Below, in pieces: positions 53,228-61,773 of a stretch of 64,000 bases of DNA. The notes beneath the pieces were generated by a model. The model was not told the DNA's origin. It did not search any database and was given only the letters and a program-made list of their open reading frames with translations. How positions within the stretch are numbered: position 1 is the stretch's first letter; each line of letters starts with the position of its first letter. Location of the stretch: contig DATAPD010000018.1 of the NCBI GenBank assembly GCA_036265385.1, forward strand, positions 1 to 64,000, given 5' to 3'. The position numbers and the translations under genes are program-made. The DNA is from DATAPD01 sp036265385 (GTDB lineage: Bacteria; Acidobacteriota; Terriglobia; Terriglobales; Acidobacteriaceae).

Positions 53228-54213
53228 TTCAAGGAACAACGCGAGCTGGAATGATGCCAGTCGCACGAAGACTGCGGACATACTTCGCTCCGATCGATCG
53301 AGTGTCGGGCACTCCTACTGTGTTTGATCCTGCGAAGCACGGCGCATTTCCACTTGATGATCCGCCCTCGCCGTGGATCGACCTGGGATGGATTGAAAAT
53401 TTCGAACAACAGAGTGAAACAAGGATCGAAGGATTTGAAACATCACGTATGGATGCCGGCGCGGTCCAGTTCCGGGCGGACCGAGGCGCGCGAGTGGAGT
53501 TTGACTTCCGAGAGTGGGGAAAGTTGCAGATGGCATTGGCAGGAGGCTCCGAGCATTTGAACGTGCTGGCCGCTGATCCGGAGTCAGGTGCCCAACCAGC
53601 TGGAGGTTCAGCGTTGCCGGCGATTGCAGTTCTCGAGGGCTCTACTGCAACAGAACTCTTGCTGGGGGCCGCGGCAGGAACCTTTGTTAAGAATGATCTA
53701 GTCGCAGTCGATGTGGATTATCAGCAAAACCTCGGCTATGTCGGTAGTGCGATCGCGGGAGCTTATGTTCGAGATCCGATGGAGGTGGGGCGCGACATCA
53801 ATTTTGTCCGACGAGTGACCTTTAATGTTGGGCGGGTGAGTCAGGTCACGGCGAACTCCCTACTCCTTGCTCAGCCGCTGGCGGGCGGCAGGCCTTCTCC
53901 TGGAGCCGGTGTTCAGAGAGTCGTTGCATTTGTAGACCGGGAAGGAGGAGCGTTCTTGCAAGAATGGTCGGCACTGTTCGTGTGGGAAGCGGAGTCGGGA
54001 GGACGTGTTTGTTTTTATTATCCGCGGCTTGCGCCAGCCGGTAATACGAAGAATGGCTTGGCCCGCGAAACAAAGTCGGAGATTGGGAGTGGAACCTCCG
54101 CACTTGCGTTGCACGCCTCCTTTCGAGCTGTTCCGATCCGGGACGAGATAGACGGCGCGATCGCCCACTACTACCGCAGCTACTTCCCAACGGCGATGTC
54201 TGCAGTGTACTGA
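53224..54213 (+). CDS. Probable tail tube-like protein
   Basis: 329 residues, coupled to the previous gene by ATGA. It is beta-rich, with PWIDLGWIENFEQQSETRIE, a motif common near the start of tube proteins that assemble from WIDLGxI-type strands. FDFREWGKLQMALAGGSEHL and FLQEWSALFVWEAESGGRVC follow. Position after tail-completion fits a tube or sheath-like component. No recognisable tape-measure gene follows; the next gene starts five bases later. Confidence 0.55.
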   Translation: MIQGTTRAGMMPVARRLRTYFAPIDRVSGTPTVFDPAKHGAFPLDDPPSPWIDLGWIENFEQQSETRIEGFETSRMDAGAVQFRADRGARVEFDFREWGKLQMALAGGSEHLNVLAADPESGAQPAGGSALPAIAVLEGSTATELLLGAAAGTFVKNDLVAVDVDYQQNLGYVGSAIAGAYVRDPMEVGRDINFVRRVTFNVGRVSQVTANSLLLAQPLAGGRPSPGAGVQRVVAFVDREGGAFLQEWSALFVWEAESGGRVCFYYPRLAPAGNTKNGLARETKSEIGSGTSALALHASFRAVPIRDEIDGAIAHYYRSYFPTAMSAVY

Positions 54214-54217
54214 GCAT

Positions 54218-56608
54218 GTGAACGGCAGGACGTTCCATGTGGACGCGAGCTTGGATCGGCGAACAGGGATAAAACGGGAATCCGACAACATGAAATTGAT
54301 GATCGATAATTTGGACGGCAAGGGATTGCAGGACTATACGGCCGCGATCGATATGAGCCAACTGCCGCAATTGCGGCGAAAACTGAATGTCCGCACAGAA
54401 CTGGAGTTAAGTCTTGTTTCGAGCGGGGAAGATTTTGTCGTGCCGGCGAGAGGAGCCCGGGTTCGTTTTGGACGCAGCAATGGCAAGGAAATGTTTTATG
54501 GGCAGGTGAGTAGTGATGTGAAGCATGAATATCTGGGCTTCGGTGAGAAGGGACCCGTCTACCGCTATACATTTGTCGCGTTCAGTGATGAAGCATCGCT
54601 CGATCAGAAGCCGGTCCCGGCTCTGCCCCCTTTCGTGAATAGGGGCGCCGGCGAGGCGCTCCAGTGGGTGACAGATACGCTTCTTCCAAACGCATTTGAC
54701 ACATCAGGGATACAAGCAGGAGACAACGTTCCCTGGTATGCGTGTCGAAGCGGAAGCCGGTGGTCAGACGTTGCTGCCGATCTGAGTATCCTCGCACGCG
54801 CGAATTATCGGTTAGAAAACGAAGCGATCTCATTCAGTCCACTGGGCAGTTCAGTATTGGCGATTGACGAGTCTACTGAAAACGGTGCGAGTCTCAGCCT
54901 GCAACGAGGCGATCACAGCCTGAATGACATAACAGTCTTGGGTCGAATCGAACCTTCGATGTATGTGAAGGACTATTTCGTGGGCGATGGATTCAGCCTG
55001 AAGTTTTATTTGTCGCAGGTGCCGTTCACACGCAGCTCTCGTACTTTGGTGGATGAGGAGTTCTCCGGCCTGGACGCGACGCGCTGGGTCGTGAACGATC
55101 CGCTGAGTGTTGTCGGCGCGAGTGGCGGAAAGCTGACCGTAACTGGCGGTAACGGAGTTGATGGTGCAACGCGCATCGAATTTCACGAGTCGATGGAATT
55201 GGGCGGAGCGCTCGTTTTGCAACATGGGGATGTCGAGTTTGGTGGTCCATCGAGCGGAATCCTGGGAGGACTTTACTCCGAGGAAATTAGTGCCAGCGGA
55301 TGCCTGGCCGGGTTTTTAGTCACGCCGATTGGAAGTAGTTCGCAAATTCAACCATTGATCAATGGCCGCGTGAGTGGAACAGACATATTCACGCAATCGG
55401 GGCACCATTATGTGCTCACAACTCGAATTTATGCCTCAGAGGTGTATCGAGCAGCACAGCGATTTCACTCAATCGCTCATCCCTGGGGGGCAGGCCGTGG
55501 GGCTGCAGATCCGACCGCGGATGCTCGGATTGTGCTGGAGATCCACGACATGAACCCGGCGGACCCTGCAACAGTGGTGGGCACCTCGACCGTGCTGTAT
55601 GACGACATTGTTTCCAATGTCCCAGGCTTTTGTCGATATTCGCTCGTGAACGCCATGGACATGCAGTGCTCGATTGCATTTACCCGGATCACGCAGGCGA
55701 TGGATGCTCTCGTGCGAAGCTGCGCGAGTGGTCAGATCTTTCGAACGCGACTGACCGGTTCCCTCGCCGACGGTGGAGAGTGCCGTCTAACTGAGGAGCC
55801 TTCTCTTTATTTCTATCCATCAAATGTTCCGGATCCGAATGAGTTGATTCATGTGAGCTACCGGAGCCGTAGTCGTGCGAGGGCGCGGGTGATGGACCCG
55901 GTGAGCATCGTGGCTCACCGACACGGCTCGGACGACGGCGTACGGGGAGCGGTGCGGCAGGTTCTGCTTCCATCGCCCCGTACATCCGCGGACTGTGAGC
56001 ATGCAGCGCTGGCGTTACTTGACGATGCAACTAGTAACAGTTGGCAAGGGAGATACCAAATATGGAACTCCGCATTGCCAGGAGATGCGGAGGATGTATT
56101 CCCCGGTGACGCGGTTCAAGTGAATGCTGAATCGCAAGGCGCAAATTTCGAAGCCATTGTCCGGGAGGTGCAGATACGAGTGCGAGACCTGGAAGAGGAA
56201 GCGGCAGCGTACACCATCCGTTTTGCGGACGAGGCTGCTGAGCCGCTCAGTTTCGTATTCGGTAATGATCTTGGAGCAGCTCCGCAAGATCTGATTGCGA
56301 GCGAGAAATCTTCGATCGGCCAAACTTTTCTCCCGAGCCTACCCTTCGCTGAGATTACAAAAGTGAGTTCCACCGCTGTCACTGTGGATGTAGGAACGGA
56401 TCCGCAGGCTGATGGTGGAATCGAAGTGCGCCGGACCGACGCAGGCTGGGGCTTAACAAACGATCGCAACCTGATTGGCAGATTCGAGAGCCGCAGCTTC
56501 TCCGTTGACAGGTTCGCGCGAACGCAAGACTGGTATTTGCGACAGTACGACGCTGCTGGGCGGTACTCTCGTTACTCGACTGCTCTTCATCTGGATTATC
56601 CGTTATGA
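54218..56608 (+). CDS. Large tail hub / baseplate-like protein
   Basis: 796 residues from GTG 54218. N-terminal DASLDRRTGIKRESDNMKLM and VPARGARVRFGRSNGKEMFY with FYGQVSSDVKHEY resemble the hub domains of tailed-phage baseplates, including a segment LQWVTDTLLPNAFDTSGIQA. A middle insert (about 285-440, EEFSGLDATRWVVNDPLSVV and following) looks like a concanavalin/LamG-type jelly roll and may bind glycans. The end has a fibronectin-like fold (AEITKVSSTAVTVDVGTDPQ). It overlaps the next gene by ATGA. It probably contacts the host surface. Confidence 0.55.
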   Translation: MNGRTFHVDASLDRRTGIKRESDNMKLMIDNLDGKGLQDYTAAIDMSQLPQLRRKLNVRTELELSLVSSGEDFVVPARGARVRFGRSNGKEMFYGQVSSDVKHEYLGFGEKGPVYRYTFVAFSDEASLDQKPVPALPPFVNRGAGEALQWVTDTLLPNAFDTSGIQAGDNVPWYACRSGSRWSDVAADLSILARANYRLENEAISFSPLGSSVLAIDESTENGASLSLQRGDHSLNDITVLGRIEPSMYVKDYFVGDGFSLKFYLSQVPFTRSSRTLVDEEFSGLDATRWVVNDPLSVVGASGGKLTVTGGNGVDGATRIEFHESMELGGALVLQHGDVEFGGPSSGILGGLYSEEISASGCLAGFLVTPIGSSSQIQPLINGRVSGTDIFTQSGHHYVLTTRIYASEVYRAAQRFHSIAHPWGAGRGAADPTADARIVLEIHDMNPADPATVVGTSTVLYDDIVSNVPGFCRYSLVNAMDMQCSIAFTRITQAMDALVRSCASGQIFRTRLTGSLADGGECRLTEEPSLYFYPSNVPDPNELIHVSYRSRSRARARVMDPVSIVAHRHGSDDGVRGAVRQVLLPSPRTSADCEHAALALLDDATSNSWQGRYQIWNSALPGDAEDVFPGDAVQVNAESQGANFEAIVREVQIRVRDLEEEAAAYTIRFADEAAEPLSFVFGNDLGAAPQDLIASEKSSIGQTFLPSLPFAEITKVSSTAVTVDVGTDPQADGGIEVRRTDAGWGLTNDRNLIGRFESRSFSVDRFARTQDWYLRQYDAAGRYSRYSTALHLDYPL

Positions 56609-56907
56609 AAAGCGAAAGTGAAATTGAAGTTTCATTCTGCGAAAACCGGGAATCCCCGATGTTTTTGCGCCTGCACGATAACGCCTTTCAGCGCGAAGTA
56701 CTGGAAAAGCTGGGACAGTTGGAAGCCAAAGTTGACATGCTGATCGGAAATGGACAGCCGGGACGCGTGCAGGCCGTCGAAAGCCGTATCACCGTTTTGG
56801 AGCGGAACGATATCCGACGAAGCGTGTATGACCGAGTTGTGAATGCAGCCATCACGATTGCGATCAGCGCTGCCATTGCGCTGCACGATCATTTCGGTTT
56901 GAAGTAA
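56605..56907 (+). CDS. Small coiled-coil membrane protein, XhlA/holin-like
   Basis: 100 residues. A coiled coil (QREVLEKLGQLEAKVDML; VQAVESRITVLERNDIRRSV) is followed by one C-terminal transmembrane segment (VVNAAITIAISAAIALHDHF). This is the layout of XhlA-type proteins that act with holins at lysis. It is coupled to the hub gene by ATGA. No endolysin follows, so a lysis role is uncertain. Confidence 0.6.
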   Translation: MKSESEIEVSFCENRESPMFLRLHDNAFQREVLEKLGQLEAKVDMLIGNGQPGRVQAVESRITVLERNDIRRSVYDRVVNAAITIAISAAIALHDHFGLK

Positions 56908-56956
56908 ATGCGCTTTATTGCCCACCGAGTTTTTATCTTCATCAGGAGGAATAATC

Positions 56957-57220
56957 ATGAATATTTTTCTAGGGAAGTTGTTGCAAGCGATCGCCTTTGT
57001 GCCTTCAGTGGTTCAAGGCATCGAGGGTTTATTCGGCGGACACTCCGGACAGCAGAAAAAAGAGTCTGCCATCTCTTTTGTAGCGGCTGCGCTCCAAATG
57101 ACAGAGGCCATTGCGGCCCGCGACATTGTGAGTGAAGACGATTTCAAGGCAGGGCTTTCGAAAGTGATTGATGGAACCGTGCAGTGCCTGAATGCGTCGA
57201 GCTGGTCAAAAGCGAAGTAG
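56957..57220 (+). CDS. Small phage protein, possibly holin-associated
   Basis: 87 residues from ATG 56957 with a strong AGGAGG. The N-terminus is hydrophobic (FLGKLLQAIAFVPSVVQGIE), perhaps a membrane-associated helix, with a Gly-rich turn and a helical C-terminal part (FVAAALQMTEAIAARDIVSE). It is the last gene of the structural cluster. No family was recognised; membrane activity is inferred only from hydrophobicity and place. Confidence 0.5.
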   Translation: MNIFLGKLLQAIAFVPSVVQGIEGLFGGHSGQQKKESAISFVAAALQMTEAIAARDIVSEDDFKAGLSKVIDGTVQCLNASSWSKAK

Positions 57221-57224
57221 TCCG

Positions 57225-57255
57225 AACAAAAAGGCAGGCCGACGAGGCCTGCCTT
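57225..57255 (-). terminator. Strong hairpin between the phage cluster and the E2 gene
   Basis: AAGGCAGGCC / GGCCTGCCTT is a perfect 10-bp stem with a 5-base loop (57231-57255). On the minus strand it is followed by TTTTTGTT, ending the leftward dehydrogenase transcript. It also lies 10 bases after the rightward phage cluster and may stop both. Confidence 0.85.
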
Positions 57256-57291
57256 CTGTAGTACTCGATCGAGTTCCTAAAGTTTTAAATC

Positions 57292-58581
57292 CTACCCGAC
57301 GTCCTCGCTCCAATTCTCGAGCGTTTTCTTAACGAGTGCCATGAATTGATCTGCAACCGCGCCATCGATCAGGCGGTGATCATAGCCCAGCGTGAGGTGC
57401 ACGATCGAGCGAATGGCGATGGAATCATTTCCGTCTTTGTCGGTCACGACCATAGGCTGCTTGGTAATTCCACCAACGCCCATGATGGCCGAGTTCGGTT
57501 GGTTGATGATTGGCAGACCGAACACGGCACCGAACTGGCCCGGGTTCGTAATTGTGAACGTGGAACCCTCGACATCGGTGGGCATCAGTTTCTTTGATCG
57601 AGCGCGCTCGCCAAGATCTGTGATACCACGCTGCAGACCGAGGAAATTCAACTCGTCTGCATTCTTCAGGACCGGAACGATCAATCCCCAATCCAGAGCA
57701 ACCGCAATACCAGCATTTACGTGCTTGTGATAGCGAACGCCCTCGCCTTCCATGGATGCATTCACGATCGGATATTGTTGTAAGGCGATGATCGCGGCGC
57801 GAACGAAGAACGGCATGAAGGTGAGCCGCGCACCATAACGCTGCTCGAATCCATTTTTTAGCTTGTTGCGCAAATTCACGATGCGAGTCAAATCGACTTC
57901 GAACATACAGTGAACGTGAGCGCTGGTTCGGCGTGACTCCACCATGCGTTGCGCAATGATTTTGCGCATCTGTGATAGTGGAACCAAGTCGCCCGGTACT
58001 GGCGCGGGTTGTGGAGTTGGTGCTGGTCGGCTTGTCGACGCCGAAGCTGCAGGAGATTTGGAACGGTCCACGAAGTCGAGGATGTCCTGCTTAGTGATAC
58101 GACCGCCGTTGCCGGTACCTTGTACTTGAGAGAGGTTCACGTTGTGTTCGCGTGCAAGTTTGCGAACGAGGGGAGAGGATCGAACATCTTCCTCCTCTTC
58201 GTCCTCTTGAGAAGGAGTGGCAGCTTGCGCAGGTGAAGAAGGGGCGGGAGCAGCTGGGGTCGGGGCAGGTGGCGGAGCTGGAGCGGGCGCTTTCTTCTCT
58301 GCGGGTGCGGCAGACTTGGCGGAAGCTTGCGCGCTTGCGCCGTCACCATCGCCAATCACGCCAACTACTGTGTTGACCTGAACAGTGTTTCCTTCGGTGA
58401 CTTTGATTTCCTGCAAAACGCCACTGGCAGGCGCAGGGATTTCGGCGTCAACCTTATCGGTCGAAATTTCAAACAGTGGCTCGTCGCGCTGAACTTTCTC
58501 TCCGGGCTTTTTAAGCCACTTGGTAATAGTGCCCTCAACAATGGATTCTCCCATCTGGGGCATGACAATGTCAGTTGGCAT
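57292..58581 (-). CDS. 2-oxo acid dehydrogenase E2 (dihydrolipoyl acyltransferase)
   Basis: 429 residues from ATG 58581 with AAGGAC upstream; a longer frame begins at 58635. Lipoyl domain: FEISTDKVDAEIPAPASG with lipoylated Lys43. An Ala/Pro-rich linker follows. The E1/E3-binding domain is SSPLVRKLAREHNVNLSQVQ. The catalytic core ends in YDHRLIDGAVADQF with the HxxxDG motif. Either a pyruvate or a branched-chain 2-oxoacid enzyme; the neighbours E1 alpha and beta share this ambiguity. It transfers acyl groups to CoA in the cytoplasm. LipB, required for its lipoylation, is encoded 4 kb away. Confidence 0.9.
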   Translation of the reverse strand: MPTDIVMPQMGESIVEGTITKWLKKPGEKVQRDEPLFEISTDKVDAEIPAPASGVLQEIKVTEGNTVQVNTVVGVIGDGDGASAQASAKSAAPAEKKAPAPAPPPAPTPAAPAPSSPAQAATPSQEDEEEEDVRSSPLVRKLAREHNVNLSQVQGTGNGGRITKQDILDFVDRSKSPAASASTSRPAPTPQPAPVPGDLVPLSQMRKIIAQRMVESRRTSAHVHCMFEVDLTRIVNLRNKLKNGFEQRYGARLTFMPFFVRAAIIALQQYPIVNASMEGEGVRYHKHVNAGIAVALDWGLIVPVLKNADELNFLGLQRGITDLGERARSKKLMPTDVEGSTFTITNPGQFGAVFGLPIINQPNSAIMGVGGITKQPMVVTDKDGNDSIAIRSIVHLTLGYDHRLIDGAVADQFMALVKKTLENWSEDVG

Positions 58582-58643
58582 AAGTCCTTCCGTACCTGCC
58601 CTGATTTCAACCACGAGGCAAGCACAAACCTTCATTATATAAG

Positions 58644-58669
58644 AGAGGCTCCTGTGGTTCGGAGCCTCT
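58644..58669 (-). terminator. Hairpin between cytochrome c and E2 genes
   Basis: AGAGGCTCC / GGAGCCTCT, a perfect 9-bp stem with an 8-base loop, then CTTATAT on the minus strand. Lacking a real T-tract, it is more likely an attenuator or mRNA stabiliser than a complete terminator within the operon. Confidence 0.5.
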
Positions 58670-58688
58670 GGGCTAGTGACTTGAAGCC

Positions 58689-59249
58689 TCAGTGCTCATC
58701 GTGGTGATGCTCTGATGCCTTGTCTGGCGTTGGCGGTTCTGTGCCGGTGGAGGTTTTCCAGAACTCCTGGGCTTGTGGTGGAAGTTTTTCCAGTTGTGTT
58801 AGAAACGCAGTGACCTTCCACATGTCTTGAGCACTCATAGTTTTGCCCCATGCGGGCATGCCGGTATAGCGGACCCCGGTGCGAATCGCATAGAAGACGT
58901 GCCAATCAGGATCATCCAGAGGGTGTTGAATGAGCTGGGGAGCCGGAGGATAGAAAGAGGCTCCGAAATCAGAAGCCTTGCGATCCAGTCCACCATGACA
59001 ACCAGCGCAGTTCATCGTGTAAAGCTTCATGCCGTCGATCAGGGTTTCTGGAGCCTGCGGCAAAGGATTCGAATCGCGAGGGGCACGACGTTCCATAGCA
59101 GCATCCAGTGCGTTCATCGCGATCCGGCGTTCCAGCGCAGTGGGGCTGGCATCTGCGTGGGTAGGAAACAAACCCAGCAGGGCGAGACTGAGACCACCAA
59201 ATGCTAACAAGATGAGCGTGACGACGATTCCGAGTAGAAAATTACGCAT
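58689..59249 (-). CDS. Membrane-anchored class I cytochrome c
   Basis: 186 residues. An uncleaved-looking N-terminal helix (FLLGIVVTLILLAFGGLSLALL) anchors it to the membrane. One haem site CAGCH (Cys81, Cys84, His85), and the axial Met in YTGMPAWGKTMS. The C-terminus is His/Asp/Glu rich (SEHHHDEH), perhaps metal-binding. It lies between E1 beta and E2 on the same strand, an unusual place for a cytochrome. Electron carrier at the periplasmic face; partner unknown. Confidence 0.88.
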   Translation of the reverse strand: MRNFLLGIVVTLILLAFGGLSLALLGLFPTHADASPTALERRIAMNALDAAMERRAPRDSNPLPQAPETLIDGMKLYTMNCAGCHGGLDRKASDFGASFYPPAPQLIQHPLDDPDWHVFYAIRTGVRYTGMPAWGKTMSAQDMWKVTAFLTQLEKLPPQAQEFWKTSTGTEPPTPDKASEHHHDEH

Positions 59250-59345
59250 AGACTCCTCGCATTCGAGGCTTGGACGAACAACGCTTCATGTTCTTGCGAG
59301 TATAGTCGCTTTCGAAAAGAGGGTTGTCAGCGTGGCATGCCCGCG

Positions 59346-60317
59346 TCAATAAGCCTTTAGCCGTCGAGCCTCGCGCACTACATCGCTTACCTTAGGCAAG
59401 AAGAATTCCTCTTGTGGCGGGGAGAATGGAACGGGTGTGTCGAGTGCTGCGATGCGAACGATAGGTCCATCGAGGTCATCGAAGGCTTCCTCATTGATGA
59501 TCGCGGCAATCTCACCAGCAAGGCCTCCAGTCCGGGGGTGCTCGTGAAGCAAGATCACCTTATTTGTCTTTTTTACTGTCTGGGCGATGGCGTCGCGATC
59601 GAGCGGTGAAACGGTGCGCAGATCAAGGACTTCGAGTTCGACTCCTTCTTTCGCGAGGACTTCTGCGGCTTCCAGCGCGGTAAACACCATGGCGGCATAG
59701 GTAATGACGCTGAGGTCACGGCCTTCGCGAGCCATGCGAGCCTTACCGAGTGGAACAATGTAATCTTCCGCAGGTATCTCTTCCTTGATTCGACGATAGA
59801 GGTACTTGTGCTCAAAGAAAATGACAGGATTGTTGTCGCGAATCGCCGCCTTGATCAGTCCTTTGGCATCGTATGCACTCGCCGGACACACGACCTTTAA
59901 TCCTGGATTATGTACAAACCACATTTCCGGGTTTTGCGAGTGAAATGGTCCGCCATGCACATTGCCGCCGCTCGGACCGCGGATTACTAGAGGTGCCGGC
60001 GCATTCCAGCGGTAGTGCGCCTTTGCCACCATATTCGATATCTGGTTAAAAGCACATCCGATGAAGTCCATGAATTGAAATTCCGCAATGGGGCGCAATC
60101 CAGTAAGCGAAGCGCCGAAAGCGGCACCCACGATTGCAGATTCTGCGATCGGTGTGTCGATGACACGTTCGGGGCCGAAACGATCGATAAACCCATCGGT
60201 GACCTTAAATGCGCCGCCATAGATACCGATGTCTTCGCCGATACAGAAGACAGCGGGATCGCGCTCCATCTCTTCCCAGATTCCCTGGCGGATTGCTTCA
60301 AGATATGTGAGTTGCAT
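59346..60317 (-). CDS. pdhB: 2-oxo acid dehydrogenase E1 component, beta subunit
   Basis: 323 residues. Starts TYLEAIRQGIWEEMERDPAV. Typical segments are GEDIGIYGGAFKVTDGFIDR, RVIDTPIAESAIVGAAFGAS, FMDFIGCAFNQI (thiamine-diphosphate and metal region), and LLHEHPRTGGLAGEIAAIIN near the C-terminus. With E1 alpha it decarboxylates a 2-oxoacid and passes the acyl group to E2. GGGAGC precedes the ATG; the E1 alpha stop is 19 bases upstream, so the genes form an operon. Whether the substrate is pyruvate or a branched-chain oxoacid cannot be settled from sequence. Confidence 0.9.
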   Translation of the reverse strand: MQLTYLEAIRQGIWEEMERDPAVFCIGEDIGIYGGAFKVTDGFIDRFGPERVIDTPIAESAIVGAAFGASLTGLRPIAEFQFMDFIGCAFNQISNMVAKAHYRWNAPAPLVIRGPSGGNVHGGPFHSQNPEMWFVHNPGLKVVCPASAYDAKGLIKAAIRDNNPVIFFEHKYLYRRIKEEIPAEDYIVPLGKARMAREGRDLSVITYAAMVFTALEAAEVLAKEGVELEVLDLRTVSPLDRDAIAQTVKKTNKVILLHEHPRTGGLAGEIAAIINEEAFDDLDGPIVRIAALDTPVPFSPPQEEFFLPKVSDVVREARRLKAY

Positions 60318-60336
60318 TCAGCTCCCAACAACTGGC

Positions 60337-61623
60337 TTATTCCAGGTGGACTGCTGCCTCTGACCTTTTCAACGTTGTATTGTTCGCGCGCCGCACTGTC
60401 GGCACTCCATACTTCGGCTTGATCTCGTGGCAACCGTTCTCGCAATAAGCTCCTGGCGCAGCAGTCCCAGGCTCAGGCATTGGAGAGTTCACGGCGAAGT
60501 CTCTGTCGTTTTCAAGCTGCTTGTCGACATCTTCGATCAGTTGGCGATCTTGGTCAGGCGTCAACCACTTTGTCACATTCACGAGATAATTTTTGAAGCG
60601 AGCGACGCAATCTCTCTTCTTCCAGTAATCGAAGAGCGGTTTTGGAACATATTCCGCAGCATCGTGGATCGCATGGCCTTTCATGCGCATCATTTTTGCT
60701 TCGATTAAAGTGGGTCCTTCGCCCCGACGCGCACGTTCGCAGGCTTCGTGAGCAGCGTCGTACACCTGGCATGCATCGGTACCATCGATGATTACTCCAG
60801 GTATACCGTATGCAATGGCTCGTTCGGCCAGGTCTTTGACTCGAAACTGCATATCGGATGGAGTGGAATAACCCCATAGATTATTTTCAACGAACAGAAC
60901 CAAGCCGAGATTTTGCACCGCCGCGAAATTCAAGCCCTCGTAGGTGACGCCAGTTGATTGGCCGCCATCTCCGATGTAGGTCATGACCGCAATGTTCTTG
61001 CCTTGAAGGCGCGCACCCAGAGCCACTCCTGCCAAAACTGGAATTAAATCGCCCAGCGTCGAGATGGGCGCAACTACATTGTGCTCATCGATGTCGCCAA
61101 AATGGGATGAAGCATCGCGGCCCTTCGTGGGTGATCCGGCTTTGGCCATGTACTGCATCATGATGTCGCTTGGCGCAAAGCCGCGTACCAGCAATGAACC
61201 CTGATTGCGAATCATGGGTCCCAGCCACTCTTCTTTTTTCAATGCATACGCAGACGCACATGAGCAGGCCTCCTGCCCAAGACCGAAGTAAACTCCACCA
61301 ACCACCTTGCTTTGTTTGTAGAGGTTCTCCAGCGCTGCTTCCATTTTGCGGTTCAATAACATCCAGCGGTAGAGCTCGATGTGCTGCTGCTTTGTGAGGT
61401 ATTTCGACTCGCGGATCGGAGGCACGGGCGCAGAGAGATCGCCTGTAACCTCGTATCGCACCTCGTCGCCAACGTGTATTTGTTTTACTGAAAACTGTGG
61501 GCGTTCCAGACGCCAGTCGGGAATCGTGTATGTGCGATGGGCTGAGTTCAAATTCTCGGAGGGCCGCGAGGTTCTGGAAATCGAGCGCTGGATTTTGTTA
61601 GTGGGTTTCTTCTTCTTGGCCAT
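60337..61623 (-). CDS. pdhA: 2-oxo acid dehydrogenase E1 component, alpha subunit
   Basis: 428 residues from ATG 61623 (a GTG four codons upstream is also in frame). A basic, Ser/Thr-rich N-terminal extension of about 60 residues precedes the E1 alpha fold. The thiamine-diphosphate motif runs from YIGDGGQSTGVTYEGLNFAA to FVENNLWGYST (GDG-x-NN). MRMKGHAIHDAAEYVP corresponds to the conserved phosphorylation-loop region. The tail holds a CENGCHEIKPKYGVPTVRR segment not found in most E1 alphas. First gene of the dehydrogenase operon; divergent from the frameshifted cytochrome gene. Confidence 0.9.
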   Translation of the reverse strand: MAKKKKPTNKIQRSISRTSRPSENLNSAHRTYTIPDWRLERPQFSVKQIHVGDEVRYEVTGDLSAPVPPIRESKYLTKQQHIELYRWMLLNRKMEAALENLYKQSKVVGGVYFGLGQEACSCASAYALKKEEWLGPMIRNQGSLLVRGFAPSDIMMQYMAKAGSPTKGRDASSHFGDIDEHNVVAPISTLGDLIPVLAGVALGARLQGKNIAVMTYIGDGGQSTGVTYEGLNFAAVQNLGLVLFVENNLWGYSTPSDMQFRVKDLAERAIAYGIPGVIIDGTDACQVYDAAHEACERARRGEGPTLIEAKMMRMKGHAIHDAAEYVPKPLFDYWKKRDCVARFKNYLVNVTKWLTPDQDRQLIEDVDKQLENDRDFAVNSPMPEPGTAAPGAYCENGCHEIKPKYGVPTVRRANNTTLKRSEAAVHLE

Positions 61624-61773
61624 GCGGGAAGCCACGCAAGATGCTAACGCTATGATGGCGTTCCTGTCACGTTATCGGCCTAGGAACGAGAGTTGTCTCT
61701 TATTTATTTGATGATGGTTCCAGGCGATACAATCGAAACAATCCGCACTTGAAATTCGAACGTTGGGGAAGCA

